DNA of 64,000 nt from Mucilaginibacter cryoferens (GTDB taxonomy: Bacteria; Bacteroidota; Bacteroidia; Sphingobacteriales; Sphingobacteriaceae), in contig NZ_JACHCR010000002.1 of the NCBI RefSeq assembly GCF_014205845.1, forward strand, positions 331,078 through 395,077. The letters run 5' to 3'. The translations under genes and the position numbers were made by a program. The notes under the pieces were generated by a model that saw only the letters and a list, made by a program, of their open reading frames with translations, was not told the origin of the DNA and searched no databases. Below are positions 45,886 through 54,435 of the stretch, one piece after another. Every line of letters starts with the position of its first letter. Position 1 is the first letter of the stretch.

Positions 45886-46707
45886 TTAATGCTCTTCTTT
45901 CTTATAAAGGTCACCGGCTTTTTCGGCAGAGAGCTTAATACCCTTTATCATGGCCGAGCTGAAACCATTGTGCTCCATTTCATTTAAGCCTGCAATTGTA
46001 CATCCGCTTGGCGAGGTAACTTTATCAATCTCCTGCTCCGGATGCGATGATAATTGCAATAATAGGTCTGCCGCGCCTTTAGCGGTCTGCGCAGCCATTT
46101 TTAAGGCGTCACCGGCATGAAAACCAATTTCGGTACCACCCTGGGATGCTGCTCTTATAGAGCGGAGGAAGAAGGCGATGCCGCAAGCGCACAGTGCAGT
46201 GGCAGAGGTCATCAGTTCTTCGTTTATCTGGATGCTTACGCCAACGGTATCAAAAAGTGATTTTACCAGGTTAATATTTTTATTGGTGCCAGTATCGGTA
46301 GCAATACAGGTCATGGAGTGCCCTATAGCTATAGCTGTATTAGGCATGGCACGTATTACCTGCACGTTTAAGTCCAGTTGCTGGCGAATATCGCTACAGC
46401 TAACACCCGATATTACCGAGATCAGAAGCTGTTTTTCGGCCTTAATTGCAGGCCGTATTTCGTCTAACAGTTTATTAAGCTGTTGCGGTAACACAGCCAG
46501 AACTACAATGTCAGACTTTTTAACGGCTTTTAAATTATTATCGGTGGTGTGATAGCCTAATTCGGCATAGTCTGTTAACGCGCCTACATTTCTGCGCGTA
46601 AGCGTAATTTGCTGTGGTTTACAAATACCTGCTTTAACCAACCCTTTGGCTAATGACAGCCCGATGTTTCCCGAGCCTAAAATGGCTATTTGCTGTGATG
46701 CGTTCAT
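45886..46707 (-). CDS. proC: Pyrroline-5-carboxylate reductase
   Basis: A 273-residue Rossmann-fold enzyme forming proline. The N-terminal IAILGSGNIGLSLAKGLVKA, VVLAVLPQQL, VIRAMPNTAIAIG and the C-terminal dimer domain motif KVTSPSGCTIAGLNEME are canonical. Its ATG overlaps the argB stop (four bases, ATGA), so the two are translationally coupled. The pairing joins glutamate routes to proline and arginine. There is no sign of truncation. Confidence 0.93.
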   Translation of the reverse strand: MNASQQIAILGSGNIGLSLAKGLVKAGICKPQQITLTRRNVGALTDYAELGYHTTDNNLKAVKKSDIVVLAVLPQQLNKLLDEIRPAIKAEKQLLISVISGVSCSDIRQQLDLNVQVIRAMPNTAIAIGHSMTCIATDTGTNKNINLVKSLFDTVGVSIQINEELMTSATALCACGIAFFLRSIRAASQGGTEIGFHAGDALKMAAQTAKGAADLLLQLSSHPEQEIDKVTSPSGCTIAGLNEMEHNGFSSAMIKGIKLSAEKAGDLYKKEEH

Positions 46708-47549
46708 GTGGTTTTACTTAAACGTGTTCCAAATGGTTTGTTATTCTTAATATTTCCCAGATCGTTGCTTTTACCAATTATTACGGCTTTTACGCCGCAG
46801 GCTATTGCAGTAAATGCATTGTCGAGTTTAGGCAGCATACCGCTGTGTATAATACCTTGTTCCTTTAACTTTTCGTAGTGTTCGGGATCAATCTCCTGTA
46901 TCAGCGAGTTTTCGTCATCAATATCCTGCAATACTCCTTTTTTCTCAAAGCAGTAAATCAGTGTAGTATTGTACAGCGATGATAAATTTACCGCCAGCGC
47001 CGAAGCTATGGTATCGGCATTGGTGTTTAGCAATTGCCCTTCACCATCGTGCGTTATAGCACAAAAAACGGGGGTAAACCCTGCTTCCATTAAACGGCTT
47101 ATATTGCCCGGATTGATAGAGTTTTCATCAATATCGCCTACAAAACCATAGTCGATAGTTTTTACCGGGCGTTTTTTGGCGCGGATAAAATTACCATCGG
47201 CACCGGTTAAGCCTATGGCATTATTGCCAAAACGTTGTAACTGGGCTACTATATTTTTATTAATAAGGCCGCCATAAACCATGGTAACCACCCTTAAAGT
47301 TTCAATATCGGTTATCCTCCGGCCATCAACAAGTCGCGCTTCAATTCCCAGGTCCTCAGCTACTTGTGTAGCAACTTTGCCACCACCATGTACCAATATT
47401 TTATATCCGTCAAGGGATTCAAAATCTTTTAGAAAATGATACAGGTTTTCGGAGTTATCTATTACATTTCCACCTATTTTTATAACGTGCAGACTTTCTT
47501 TTGCTGCTATTTCGGTCGATTCTATAGAAACTGTATCTGTTTTGTTCAT
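46704..47549 (-). CDS. argB: Acetylglutamate kinase
   Basis: A 281-residue amino-acid kinase: VIKIGGNVID (ATP loop), ILVHGGGKVATQVAEDLG (substrate loop), VDGRRITD, GLTGADGNF and LNTNADTIASALAV with LDNAFTAIACGVKAVIIG at the end. It phosphorylates N-acetyl- (or in this phylum possibly N-succinyl-) glutamate. It lies 3.5 kb from the rest of the arg operon, on the same strand, with oxidoreductase, antiporter and PaiB genes between. It is coupled to proC. The N-terminal 18 residues before the fold are extra. Confidence 0.93.
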   Translation of the reverse strand: MNKTDTVSIESTEIAAKESLHVIKIGGNVIDNSENLYHFLKDFESLDGYKILVHGGGKVATQVAEDLGIEARLVDGRRITDIETLRVVTMVYGGLINKNIVAQLQRFGNNAIGLTGADGNFIRAKKRPVKTIDYGFVGDIDENSINPGNISRLMEAGFTPVFCAITHDGEGQLLNTNADTIASALAVNLSSLYNTTLIYCFEKKGVLQDIDDENSLIQEIDPEHYEKLKEQGIIHSGMLPKLDNAFTAIACGVKAVIIGKSNDLGNIKNNKPFGTRLSKTT

Positions 47550-47752
47550 TCTTTACAATAATTTAACAGTTGATTTGCTAATTTACTATCAATTTAAATA
47601 GAAATCTGTTAAAAATAAGAAATTATAGTCTATTTCTTACTAAAATGATTCAAAAATGATTGTTTGCTTACCGTATTGTAAGTTTACAATTTGATTATGA
47701 AATAATTAGTATACTTGAATTTAAGGCATTAAACTTGCTATAAAATTTACCT

Positions 47753-49051
47753 ATGGATCAAAAGAAAAGCGCTAAACCCCGTGTAGTAATAATTGGCGGC
47801 GGTTTTGGCGGCCTCGAATTAGCTAAAAATCTTAAAAATGCACCGGTAGATGTATTATTGCTCGATAAACATAATTACCACACTTTTCAGCCCCTGCTTT
47901 ACCAGGTGGCCGCCGGTTCAATAGCAGCCGATTCTATTGGTTTTCCTATCCGGCGGATTTTTACAAAACAGGATAATTTTCGGTTCGCGCTGGCGGAGGT
48001 TCAGCAAATTCACCCTGAAACCAATACACTTACAACTAATATTGGTACTATATATTACGATTACCTGATTATAGCTACAGGTTCAAATACCAATTTTTTT
48101 GGCAATAAAGAGATAGAGCATTTTGCTATGCCGATGAAGAACATCCCGGAGGCCTTAAACCTGCGGAGCTTGATATTGCAAAACCTGGAGATGTCATTAG
48201 TAACTGATGAGCCTCAGGAAAAAGCTGCTTTAATGACCTTTGTGGTAGTAGGCGGAGGGCCAACGGGCGTAGAGTTATCAGGGGCACTGGCAGAAATGCG
48301 TCAGCTTATATTGATGAAAGACTATCATGGCTTACGCAAACATAATATGAAAGTTTACCTTGTAGAGGGTAAAGCCGAATTGCTGGCTGCCTTTTCTGCA
48401 GGGGCATCTGCTAAAGCCAAAAAGTTTTTAGAAGATATGGATGTTACCATTCATAACAGCGCACATGTACAAAGCTATGACGGTGTACAGCTTAAAATTG
48501 ATGACGGTACCACTATACTTACCCGCAATGTTTTATGGGCTGCCGGCGTAAAAGGAGAGATGCCGGAGGGATTGCCGGCAACAAATATTACCAAAGGCAA
48601 CCGTATACAGGTTGATGAAATAAGCCGGGTAAATGGTTATGCTAATGTTTTTTCTATAGGCGACGTAGCGGCAATGATAACGCCCGATACCCCAAACGGG
48701 CACCCAGGGGTGGCGCCTGCCGCTATGCAACAAGGCGAGTGGTTGGCTAAAAACCTTATCCGGATTATTAATAACCAGCCTACGGTTCCGTTTAAATATA
48801 AGGATAAAGGCTCCTTAGCTACTATAGGGCGTAATAAGGCGGTTGCCGATTTGGGCAAACTTCATTTTCAGGGATTTTTTGCCTGGCTGCTATGGGGATT
48901 TGTACACCTGATGACTTTGGCCGGCTTTACCAACAAAGGAACCGTGTTTTTAAGCTGGGCAATAAATTACTTTAGCAAAAACAGCGATAACCGCTTGATA
49001 GTGCGTTATTTTGATATTAAAACCCGGATGACCGACCCCGAATCGAAATAA
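47753..49051 (+). CDS. Type II NADH dehydrogenase (NDH-2)
   Basis: A 432-residue flavoprotein that passes electrons from NADH to quinone without pumping protons. FAD site VIIGGGFGGLELAKNL (15-20 GGGFGG), DKHNYHTFQPLLYQVA, NAD site VVVGGGPTGVELSGALAEM (167-172) and the second FAD segment VFSIGDVAAM. The C terminus (about 370-415: FFAWLLWGFVHLMTLAGF) is amphipathic to hydrophobic and anchors it to the membrane. It faces argB-proC across a 203-bp gap and precedes the antiporter gene by 58 bp, so the two may be an operon. Confidence 0.9.
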   Translation: MDQKKSAKPRVVIIGGGFGGLELAKNLKNAPVDVLLLDKHNYHTFQPLLYQVAAGSIAADSIGFPIRRIFTKQDNFRFALAEVQQIHPETNTLTTNIGTIYYDYLIIATGSNTNFFGNKEIEHFAMPMKNIPEALNLRSLILQNLEMSLVTDEPQEKAALMTFVVVGGGPTGVELSGALAEMRQLILMKDYHGLRKHNMKVYLVEGKAELLAAFSAGASAKAKKFLEDMDVTIHNSAHVQSYDGVQLKIDDGTTILTRNVLWAAGVKGEMPEGLPATNITKGNRIQVDEISRVNGYANVFSIGDVAAMITPDTPNGHPGVAPAAMQQGEWLAKNLIRIINNQPTVPFKYKDKGSLATIGRNKAVADLGKLHFQGFFAWLLWGFVHLMTLAGFTNKGTVFLSWAINYFSKNSDNRLIVRYFDIKTRMTDPESK

Positions 49052-49109
49052 AAAGCACTGAAAGCTAAAACATTGCAACGTTTATTTTATTAGTTAAGGA
49101 TAAACGTTT

Positions 49110-50354
49110 ATGGATCTGTTTGTTGTAATTGCTTTATTGGTTATTATCAGCGCGTTTTTTTCGTATCTAAACGCGCGTTTCATTAAACTTCCCGGTACAA
49201 TAGGGACAGTGCTGATAGCCACTATAGTTTCCATAATAATATTGGTTGTTGATAAATTAGATCCATCAACAGCCAAATACCTAACCACTCTCGCTAAAAA
49301 TATCGATTTTTCGAAAGTTGTGCTCAATATTATGTTGGGCTTCCTGCTTTTTTCGAGTGCCTTTAATCTGGATGGAAAAAAGCTTAAAAAAGAGATGCGC
49401 CCGGTATTTATGCTGAGTACACTGGGCGTAATACTCTCAACTGCCATTTTTGGTTTTTTACTGTATTACGTGGCCCCTTTGTTCCACATTCACATGCCGT
49501 TAATTTATTGCCTGCTATTTGGGGCATTGGTATCTCCAACAGATCCGGTAGCGGTTTCTGCCATAGTTAAAAACTCAAAGTTGCCTGCCCACCTCGAAAC
49601 TATTATCTCGGGCGAATCGTTGTTTAATGATGGGGTAGGTTTGATCTTATTTGTAATTATATTGGAGATAACCGATGTTGGCGAAAAAAATATTGAGGCA
49701 TCCAAAGTACTGGTGCTTATTTTAAAAGAAGTTTTAGGCGGCATTATTACCGGGGCCATATTTGGCTACCTTGCGCAGCGGCTAATGAAATCGGTAAAAG
49801 ATTTTCAGACCATCGTACTTATCTCATTGGCATTGGTAATGGGCTTATCGGTATTAGCAACCATTTTTGAGTTCTCCATACCATTGTCTGTTGTTACCGC
49901 CGGCTTATTTGCCGGTAGTCACTCCATTAATCAGGATAGTAAAGAAAGATCGCACGAAGCATTGGAGAAATTTTGGCAATTGGTTGACGAAATGCTCAAC
50001 ACTATTTTATTTGTGATGATAGGACTGCAACTTATTAATTTGCCTTTTGTAAATAATTACTGGGTAACGGGCAGTATCTCTATAGTGATGATACTAATTG
50101 CCCGTTGGTTAAGCATTATGCTGCCGCTTACATTTTTACGGCAATCGTTAAAAGTAAACTATAGTAACATCAACGTAATGACCTGGGCTGGTTTAAGAGG
50201 AGCTATCTCTATTGCCCTGGCCTTAACTTTACCCGATACACCATATCGGCATTTGATACTCTCAGGAAGCTATTTTATTGTGATATTTTCGGTAATAGTA
50301 CAGGGACTAACTTTAAACGCGATGATAAACCGCAGCTCCCGGCATATTGAATAA
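49110..50354 (+). CDS. CPA1-family sodium/proton antiporter
   Basis: A 414-residue membrane protein with about 12 helices. The family residues are in GALVSPTDPVAVSAIV (the DP motif), SGESLFNDGVGLILFVII (the ND motif) and MTWAGLRGAISIALAL. It exchanges sodium or potassium for protons across the inner membrane. It follows the NDH-2 gene closely, and a link between respiratory electron flow and ion homeostasis is plausible, though inferred only from order. Length is at the short end for the NhaP group because there is no large cytoplasmic tail. Confidence 0.9.
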   Translation: MDLFVVIALLVIISAFFSYLNARFIKLPGTIGTVLIATIVSIIILVVDKLDPSTAKYLTTLAKNIDFSKVVLNIMLGFLLFSSAFNLDGKKLKKEMRPVFMLSTLGVILSTAIFGFLLYYVAPLFHIHMPLIYCLLFGALVSPTDPVAVSAIVKNSKLPAHLETIISGESLFNDGVGLILFVIILEITDVGEKNIEASKVLVLILKEVLGGIITGAIFGYLAQRLMKSVKDFQTIVLISLALVMGLSVLATIFEFSIPLSVVTAGLFAGSHSINQDSKERSHEALEKFWQLVDEMLNTILFVMIGLQLINLPFVNNYWVTGSISIVMILIARWLSIMLPLTFLRQSLKVNYSNINVMTWAGLRGAISIALALTLPDTPYRHLILSGSYFIVIFSVIVQGLTLNAMINRSSRHIE

Positions 50355-50356
50355 GT

Positions 50357-50965
50357 TTATTTTAGTTTAGCCATGTAGTTGGCTATCTCCCGCTCGTTTG
50401 CATCTTCACTTTTGCCTAAAGTGTTAATGATATTTTCCTTTTCAATTGCCGATCGGTTTTGACTTAACTTTTGTTTACCCTGCAGGTCCTCAATCACTAT
50501 TTCAAAAGCTACGATGCCTTTCATCATTTTCTGCCTGTAATCGGCTGTTAAGCTATTCCAGTTTTGCAGATAGTCAGTTTCATAATTATTGATCGTTTTA
50601 GCTAAAAGATTGGCTGTTTGTTCACCTTCAGTCAACAGCGTGGCTTTGCCATAGGCATGTACCGCTAAATAATTCCAGGTAGGCACATCGGTTGTTTTCT
50701 CGTAATTAGCAGGCGATATGTAGGCATGCGGCTCGGTAAAAATAACCAACACCGGCTTGCCTATTAAAGATGATGCCTGCGGATTTGCTTTAGCAAAATG
50801 CGATAACAATACCACTTTATCATCTCGCTGTTCAACCAGAAAGGGTAGGTGGGTTGCAACAGGTAAATCATTATCGGCAGTAACTATGGTTGCAAAACTA
50901 TAGCGCTGCATAAAGCTTATTGCCTCTCGCTGATTTGGGAATTGATTAAACGATGGTATATACAT
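50357..50965 (-). CDS. PaiB-family FMN-binding protein
   Basis: A 202-residue split-barrel flavin-binding protein. The N-terminal YIPSFNQFPNQREAISFMQR, then FATIVTADNDLPVATHLPFL, the AKANPQ loop and VPTWNYLAVHAYGKA are typical of PaiB (FMN-binding negative transcriptional regulator). Despite the name, a DNA-binding role is unproven for most members. Its stop lies only 2 bp from the antiporter gene stop (convergent). Confidence 0.87.
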   Translation of the reverse strand: MYIPSFNQFPNQREAISFMQRYSFATIVTADNDLPVATHLPFLVEQRDDKVVLLSHFAKANPQASSLIGKPVLVIFTEPHAYISPANYEKTTDVPTWNYLAVHAYGKATLLTEGEQTANLLAKTINNYETDYLQNWNSLTADYRQKMMKGIVAFEIVIEDLQGKQKLSQNRSAIEKENIINTLGKSEDANEREIANYMAKLK

Positions 50966-51044
50966 AGGAAAAAACTAAGGATATTAGAACTCGTTTAGAA
51001 ATGAAAGAAAGCATCGGGTGGTAAATTCCGAGTATTTAAAGGTG

Positions 51045-51077
51045 AAACTTACGAAGTGTTTAAAACTTCGTAAGTTT
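51045..51077. terminator. 13-bp perfect inverted repeat after argF'
   Basis: AAACTTACGAAGT and ACTTCGTAAGTTT pair around a 7-base loop, 59 bp beyond the arg operon's last stop. There is no T-run, so it may act as a 3'-end stabiliser or be another dispersed palindrome rather than a true terminator. Confidence 0.5.
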
Positions 51078-51135
51078 GGGATCTACAGTTTCTCATGAGT
51101 AGATACCTTGGAATAATGTTTCTTATGGCTACTAC

Positions 51136-52083
51136 TTACAAACTTTCCAGCATTTGCTTTAACACCGCCTGTGCAGCCCAAACACGGTTGCCAGCTTCGT
51201 GTACCACAATACTGTTAGGCCCATCCAAAATTTCATCTGATAATTCGAGGTTACGACGAACGGGCAGGCAGTGCATCACCCTGGCATCATTGGTTGCTTT
51301 CAATTTTTGATTGGTGAGCATCCACTCTTCGTTTTTACCTAATATGTTGCCATACGGCTCGTAAGCCGACCAGTTTTTTACATAGATAAAATCGGCACCA
51401 GCCAAAGCCTCATCCTGATCATGTATGATTTTAGCCCCATTTGTAAAATCGGGGCAAAGTTCATAGCCTTTGGGCTGTACAATGGTAAAATCCACATCGG
51501 CCTTACACATCCATTCGGCAAATGAATTTGGAACAGCTTGTGGCAAAGGTTTAATATGCGGAGCCCAGGTCAATACAACTTTAGGGCGGGCAGTGTTTTT
51601 TAGTTCGGTTATGGTAACTAAATCTGCAAGGCTTTGCAAGGGGTGGCGGGTAGCAGATTCGAGGCTAACTACCGGTACCTTGCAAAACTCTACAAACTTA
51701 TTAAATATCATTTCGCTATAATCCTCCTCGCGGTTCCGTAAGCCGGGGAATGAACGTACGCCAATAATATCGGCATATTGGCCCATTACACCTGCTGCCT
51801 CGCGGATGTGTTCAACTGTAGTTCCGTCCATGATCACACCATCGCGCAATTCCAATGCCCAGCCTTCTTTATCAATATTAAGCACCATCACATTCATCCC
51901 CAGGTTAAGGGCTGCTTTTTGGGTGCTCATACGGGTACGTAAACTTGGGTTTAAAAACACCAACGCCAGTGTTTTATTTTTACCCAAATCCTGGTGAGCA
52001 TACGGGTTTTGCTTAAGTGCTAATGCTTCTTTTACAAGGGCATCAATATCGGTAACGTCATTTACAGAAGAAAATAATTTCAT
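51136..52083 (-). CDS. argF': N-acylornithine carbamoyltransferase (ArgF')
   Basis: A 315-residue transcarbamylase of the N-acetyl/N-succinylornithine type. Carbamoyl-phosphate site SLRTRMSTQKAALNLGMNV, the DGTTVEHIREA loop, SLESATRHPLQSLADL, KVVLTWAPHIKPLPQAVPNS and MHCLPVRRNL are all present. In Bacteroides the enzyme acts on N-succinyl- and in Xanthomonas on N-acetylornithine; the residue reported to decide this (Pro in the former, Glu in the latter) aligns with Val90 here. Acyl group therefore open. It is the last gene of the minus-strand arg operon. Confidence 0.92.
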   Translation of the reverse strand: MKLFSSVNDVTDIDALVKEALALKQNPYAHQDLGKNKTLALVFLNPSLRTRMSTQKAALNLGMNVMVLNIDKEGWALELRDGVIMDGTTVEHIREAAGVMGQYADIIGVRSFPGLRNREEDYSEMIFNKFVEFCKVPVVSLESATRHPLQSLADLVTITELKNTARPKVVLTWAPHIKPLPQAVPNSFAEWMCKADVDFTIVQPKGYELCPDFTNGAKIIHDQDEALAGADFIYVKNWSAYEPYGNILGKNEEWMLTNQKLKATNDARVMHCLPVRRNLELSDEILDGPNSIVVHEAGNRVWAAQAVLKQMLESL

Positions 52084-52123
52084 GGCCTATTTAATATCGA
52101 TTTAACAAATTGACTTTTATTTA

Positions 52124-52158
52124 AGTCTCCCCCTTCAGGGGAGATTTAGAGGGGCTTC
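52124..52158 (-). repeat. GC-rich palindromic repeat, variant H, between argD and argF'
   Basis: AGTCTCCCCCTTCAGGGGAG then ATTTAGAGGGGCTTCT. It is a longer variant of the 28-bp family with a different centre. It is intergenic and ends 2 bp before the argD stop. Confidence 0.75.
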
Positions 52159-52160
52159 TG

Positions 52161-53288
52161 TTATTGATTTAAAACATCTACAAAGGCTTCCAAAAACCTA
52201 TCGGCATGGGCCTTAGTTAAATTTAAAGCAGGTAACAGCCTTACTACGTTTGGTTTGGCCTCACCAGTAAAAATACGGTGTTTAAATAAAAGCTCTTTAC
52301 GCGCGTGAGCTAATTCTTCGGGTAATTCTATACCTATCATTAAACCACGACCTCTTACTTCTTTTACTTGTTCCAGCTTTTTAAGTTCTTTAATAAGGTA
52401 TTCGCCAATAGTGGCTGCGTTTTGCATCAGGTTATCCTGCTCCATTACTTCCAATACTGCCAAGCCTGCCGCACATGCCAAATGGTTACCACCAAATGTA
52501 GTACCCAACATGCCATAAGCCGGTTGTATTTTAGGAGAAATGATGATACCGCCAACAGGGAAACCATTACCCATGCCCTTGGCCATCGAATAAATATCGG
52601 CATCGATGCCCGCAAAATCCTGCGAGAAGAATTTGCCGGTACGGCCGTAACCACATTGAACGGAGTCGGCTATAAAAACTGCATTGTGCTCATCACATAA
52701 TGAACGGATCTTTTGCAGGAAGCTCTCCGGAGCTACCTGGATACCGCCAACGCCCTGAATGCCTTCGATAATAACAGACGAAATTTCGTTGTCGGCAAAA
52801 GCCTGTGTTAAAGCTGCCTCATCGGCCCATGGCAAAAATATTACATTGTCAGTTTCGTTTATTGGAGCTACAATCTTCGGGTTATCTGTAACAGCAACCG
52901 CTAAAGATGTACGGCCATGAAATGCTTTTGTGAACGCTATAACTTTCTTTTTCCCGTTGTAAAATGATGCCAGTTTCAAAGCATTCTCATTTGCTTCTGC
53001 ACCAGAGTTGCACATAAATAACTGGTAATCTTCTTTCCCAGATACTTTGCCTAATTTACTTGCAAGCTCTTTTTGAATAGGAATCTCGATTGAGTTAGAA
53101 TAGAAGCCCAATTGGTGTAACTGATCTTCTAAACGTTTTACATAATGTGGGTGAGTATGCCCAATGGATATAACAGCGTGACCACCGTACATATCAAGAT
53201 ACTCGTTATCCTGGGCATCATAAACCAGGCTACCCTGGCCTCTTACTATATTTATTGGATTTATTGGATATACGTCGAACAGTTTCAT
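52161..53288 (-). CDS. argD: Acyl-ornithine aminotransferase (ArgD)
   Basis: A 375-residue class III PLP aminotransferase making N-acylornithine. SGAEANENALKLA, the AFHGRTSLAVAVT segment, FIADSVQCGYGRTG and the PLP-binding Lys237 in SMAKGMGNGFPVGG are canonical. It lies between argC and argF' on the minus strand with 60- and 77-bp gaps, one of them occupied by a palindromic repeat. Some members also accept lysine-pathway intermediates; arginine synthesis is the clear context here. Confidence 0.93.
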   Translation of the reverse strand: MKLFDVYPINPINIVRGQGSLVYDAQDNEYLDMYGGHAVISIGHTHPHYVKRLEDQLHQLGFYSNSIEIPIQKELASKLGKVSGKEDYQLFMCNSGAEANENALKLASFYNGKKKVIAFTKAFHGRTSLAVAVTDNPKIVAPINETDNVIFLPWADEAALTQAFADNEISSVIIEGIQGVGGIQVAPESFLQKIRSLCDEHNAVFIADSVQCGYGRTGKFFSQDFAGIDADIYSMAKGMGNGFPVGGIIISPKIQPAYGMLGTTFGGNHLACAAGLAVLEVMEQDNLMQNAATIGEYLIKELKKLEQVKEVRGRGLMIGIELPEELAHARKELLFKHRIFTGEAKPNVVRLLPALNLTKAHADRFLEAFVDVLNQ

Positions 53289-53348
53289 TGTTAGTTAGAT
53301 CTAAATTTTAATACTTAATTATAACAGGTTGCGGATGTGGCTCGCGGC

Positions 53349-54392
53349 TTAAAAGCCGGTCGCCTTAAGTCGTAGGCCTGTGCGCTCGTCCAGCCCGAAC
53401 ATTAAGTTCATGTTCTGTACTGCCTGGCCCGAGGCGCCTTTAAGTAAATTATCCATAATGCTGACAATGAATATTTTATTGTCGTGTTTTTGTACCTGTA
53501 TAAAGCATTTGTTGGTATTTACAATCTGCTTTAAATCTATATTCCTGTTGGTTACGTGGGTAAATGGATGCCCCTCGTAATAGTTTTGATAAAGTGCTAA
53601 AGCCTCATCTTCGCTCAAATCACTTTCTGTATATATCGATGCGATTATACCGCGTGTAAAATCGCCGCGATATGGTACAAAGTTGATAGACCTCTCAAAA
53701 TCAGGTTGTAACTGCTTTAACGATTGGCCAATCTCATTTAAATGCTGGTGATTAAATACCTTGTAAACAGATAAGTTATCATTTCTCCATGTAAAGTGTG
53801 ATGTAGCAGCCAAACTCTGACCAGCCCCGGTAGAACCCGTAGTGGCAGTAATATGTACTTCGTTGTTCAATAAGCCTTTTGAGGCCAAAGGCAATAAACC
53901 TAACTGTAAACAAGTGGCAAAGCAACCGGGGTTAGCGATGTTATGGGCTGTTTTAATAGCCTCCCTGTTCAATTCTGGTAAGCCGTAAACAAAGCTTTTG
54001 CTTTTTAGTGTTGAATTTTGATTTAAACGGAAATCCTGACTTAAGTCGATGATTTTTACGCTATCTGGAATTTGGTTTGCATCCAAAAACTTTTTAGCAT
54101 CGCCATGGCCAACGCAAAGAAATAATACATCTACATCCGTGGTGAATTTCGCTGCGAATTTCAGATCGGTATCTCCAAACAAGTCGGTATGTACCTCGTA
54201 AATATAGTTACCTGCATTACTGTTGCTGTGCACAAAAGCGATATCCACATTAGGATGATTGATGAGGATACGCAGCATTTCGCCGCCGGTATATCCTGCA
54301 CCGCCAATGATGCCCGCTTTAATAGCCGCCCGGCCTCCGTTAGCTAACGGAGGAGTTGAACTATTTGTTATGTCTTTTATGTTCTCAGTCAT
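53349..54392 (-). CDS. argC: N-acyl-gamma-glutamyl-phosphate reductase (ArgC)
   Basis: A 347-residue enzyme with the nucleotide-binding GIIGGAGYTGGEML (28-40) and the catalytic Cys157 in NPGCFAT. The normal protein begins just before the GIIGG motif; here about 25 residues precede it, of which TPPLANGGRAA is encoded by a diverged palindromic repeat at 54325-54357. There is no in-frame ATG after the repeat and before the fold, so either the extension is translated or initiation uses another codon. The gene follows the cupin gene with a repeat copy in the 30-bp gap. Confidence 0.92.
   Translation of the reverse strand: MTENIKDITNSSTPPLANGGRAAIKAGIIGGAGYTGGEMLRILINHPNVDIAFVHSNSNAGNYIYEVHTDLFGDTDLKFAAKFTTDVDVLFLCVGHGDAKKFLDANQIPDSVKIIDLSQDFRLNQNSTLKSKSFVYGLPELNREAIKTAHNIANPGCFATCLQLGLLPLASKGLLNNEVHITATTGSTGAGQSLAATSHFTWRNDNLSVYKVFNHQHLNEIGQSLKQLQPDFERSINFVPYRGDFTRGIIASIYTESDLSEDEALALYQNYYEGHPFTHVTNRNIDLKQIVNTNKCFIQVQKHDNKIFIVSIMDNLLKGASGQAVQNMNLMFGLDERTGLRLKATGF
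54325..54357 (-). repeat. Diverged palindromic repeat, copy G, inside argC
   Basis: GCCGCCCGGCCTCCGTTAGC onward; its centre CCTCCGTTAGCTAACGGAGG is a perfect palindrome. In the argC frame it encodes TPPLANGGRAA, closely similar to the TPPLGGRGA encoded by copy E. Confidence 0.75.
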
Positions 54393-54407
54393 AATATCAA
54401 TTATTAT

Positions 54408-54435
54408 TCCCCCTTTAGGGGGTTAGGGGGCAACA
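54408..54435 (-). repeat. GC-rich palindromic repeat, copy D, overlapping the cupin stop
   Basis: On the minus strand it matches copy A/B at 26 of 28 positions. It supplies the cupin codons V-A-P and the TAA stop, just as copy B does for serC. Confidence 0.9.
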
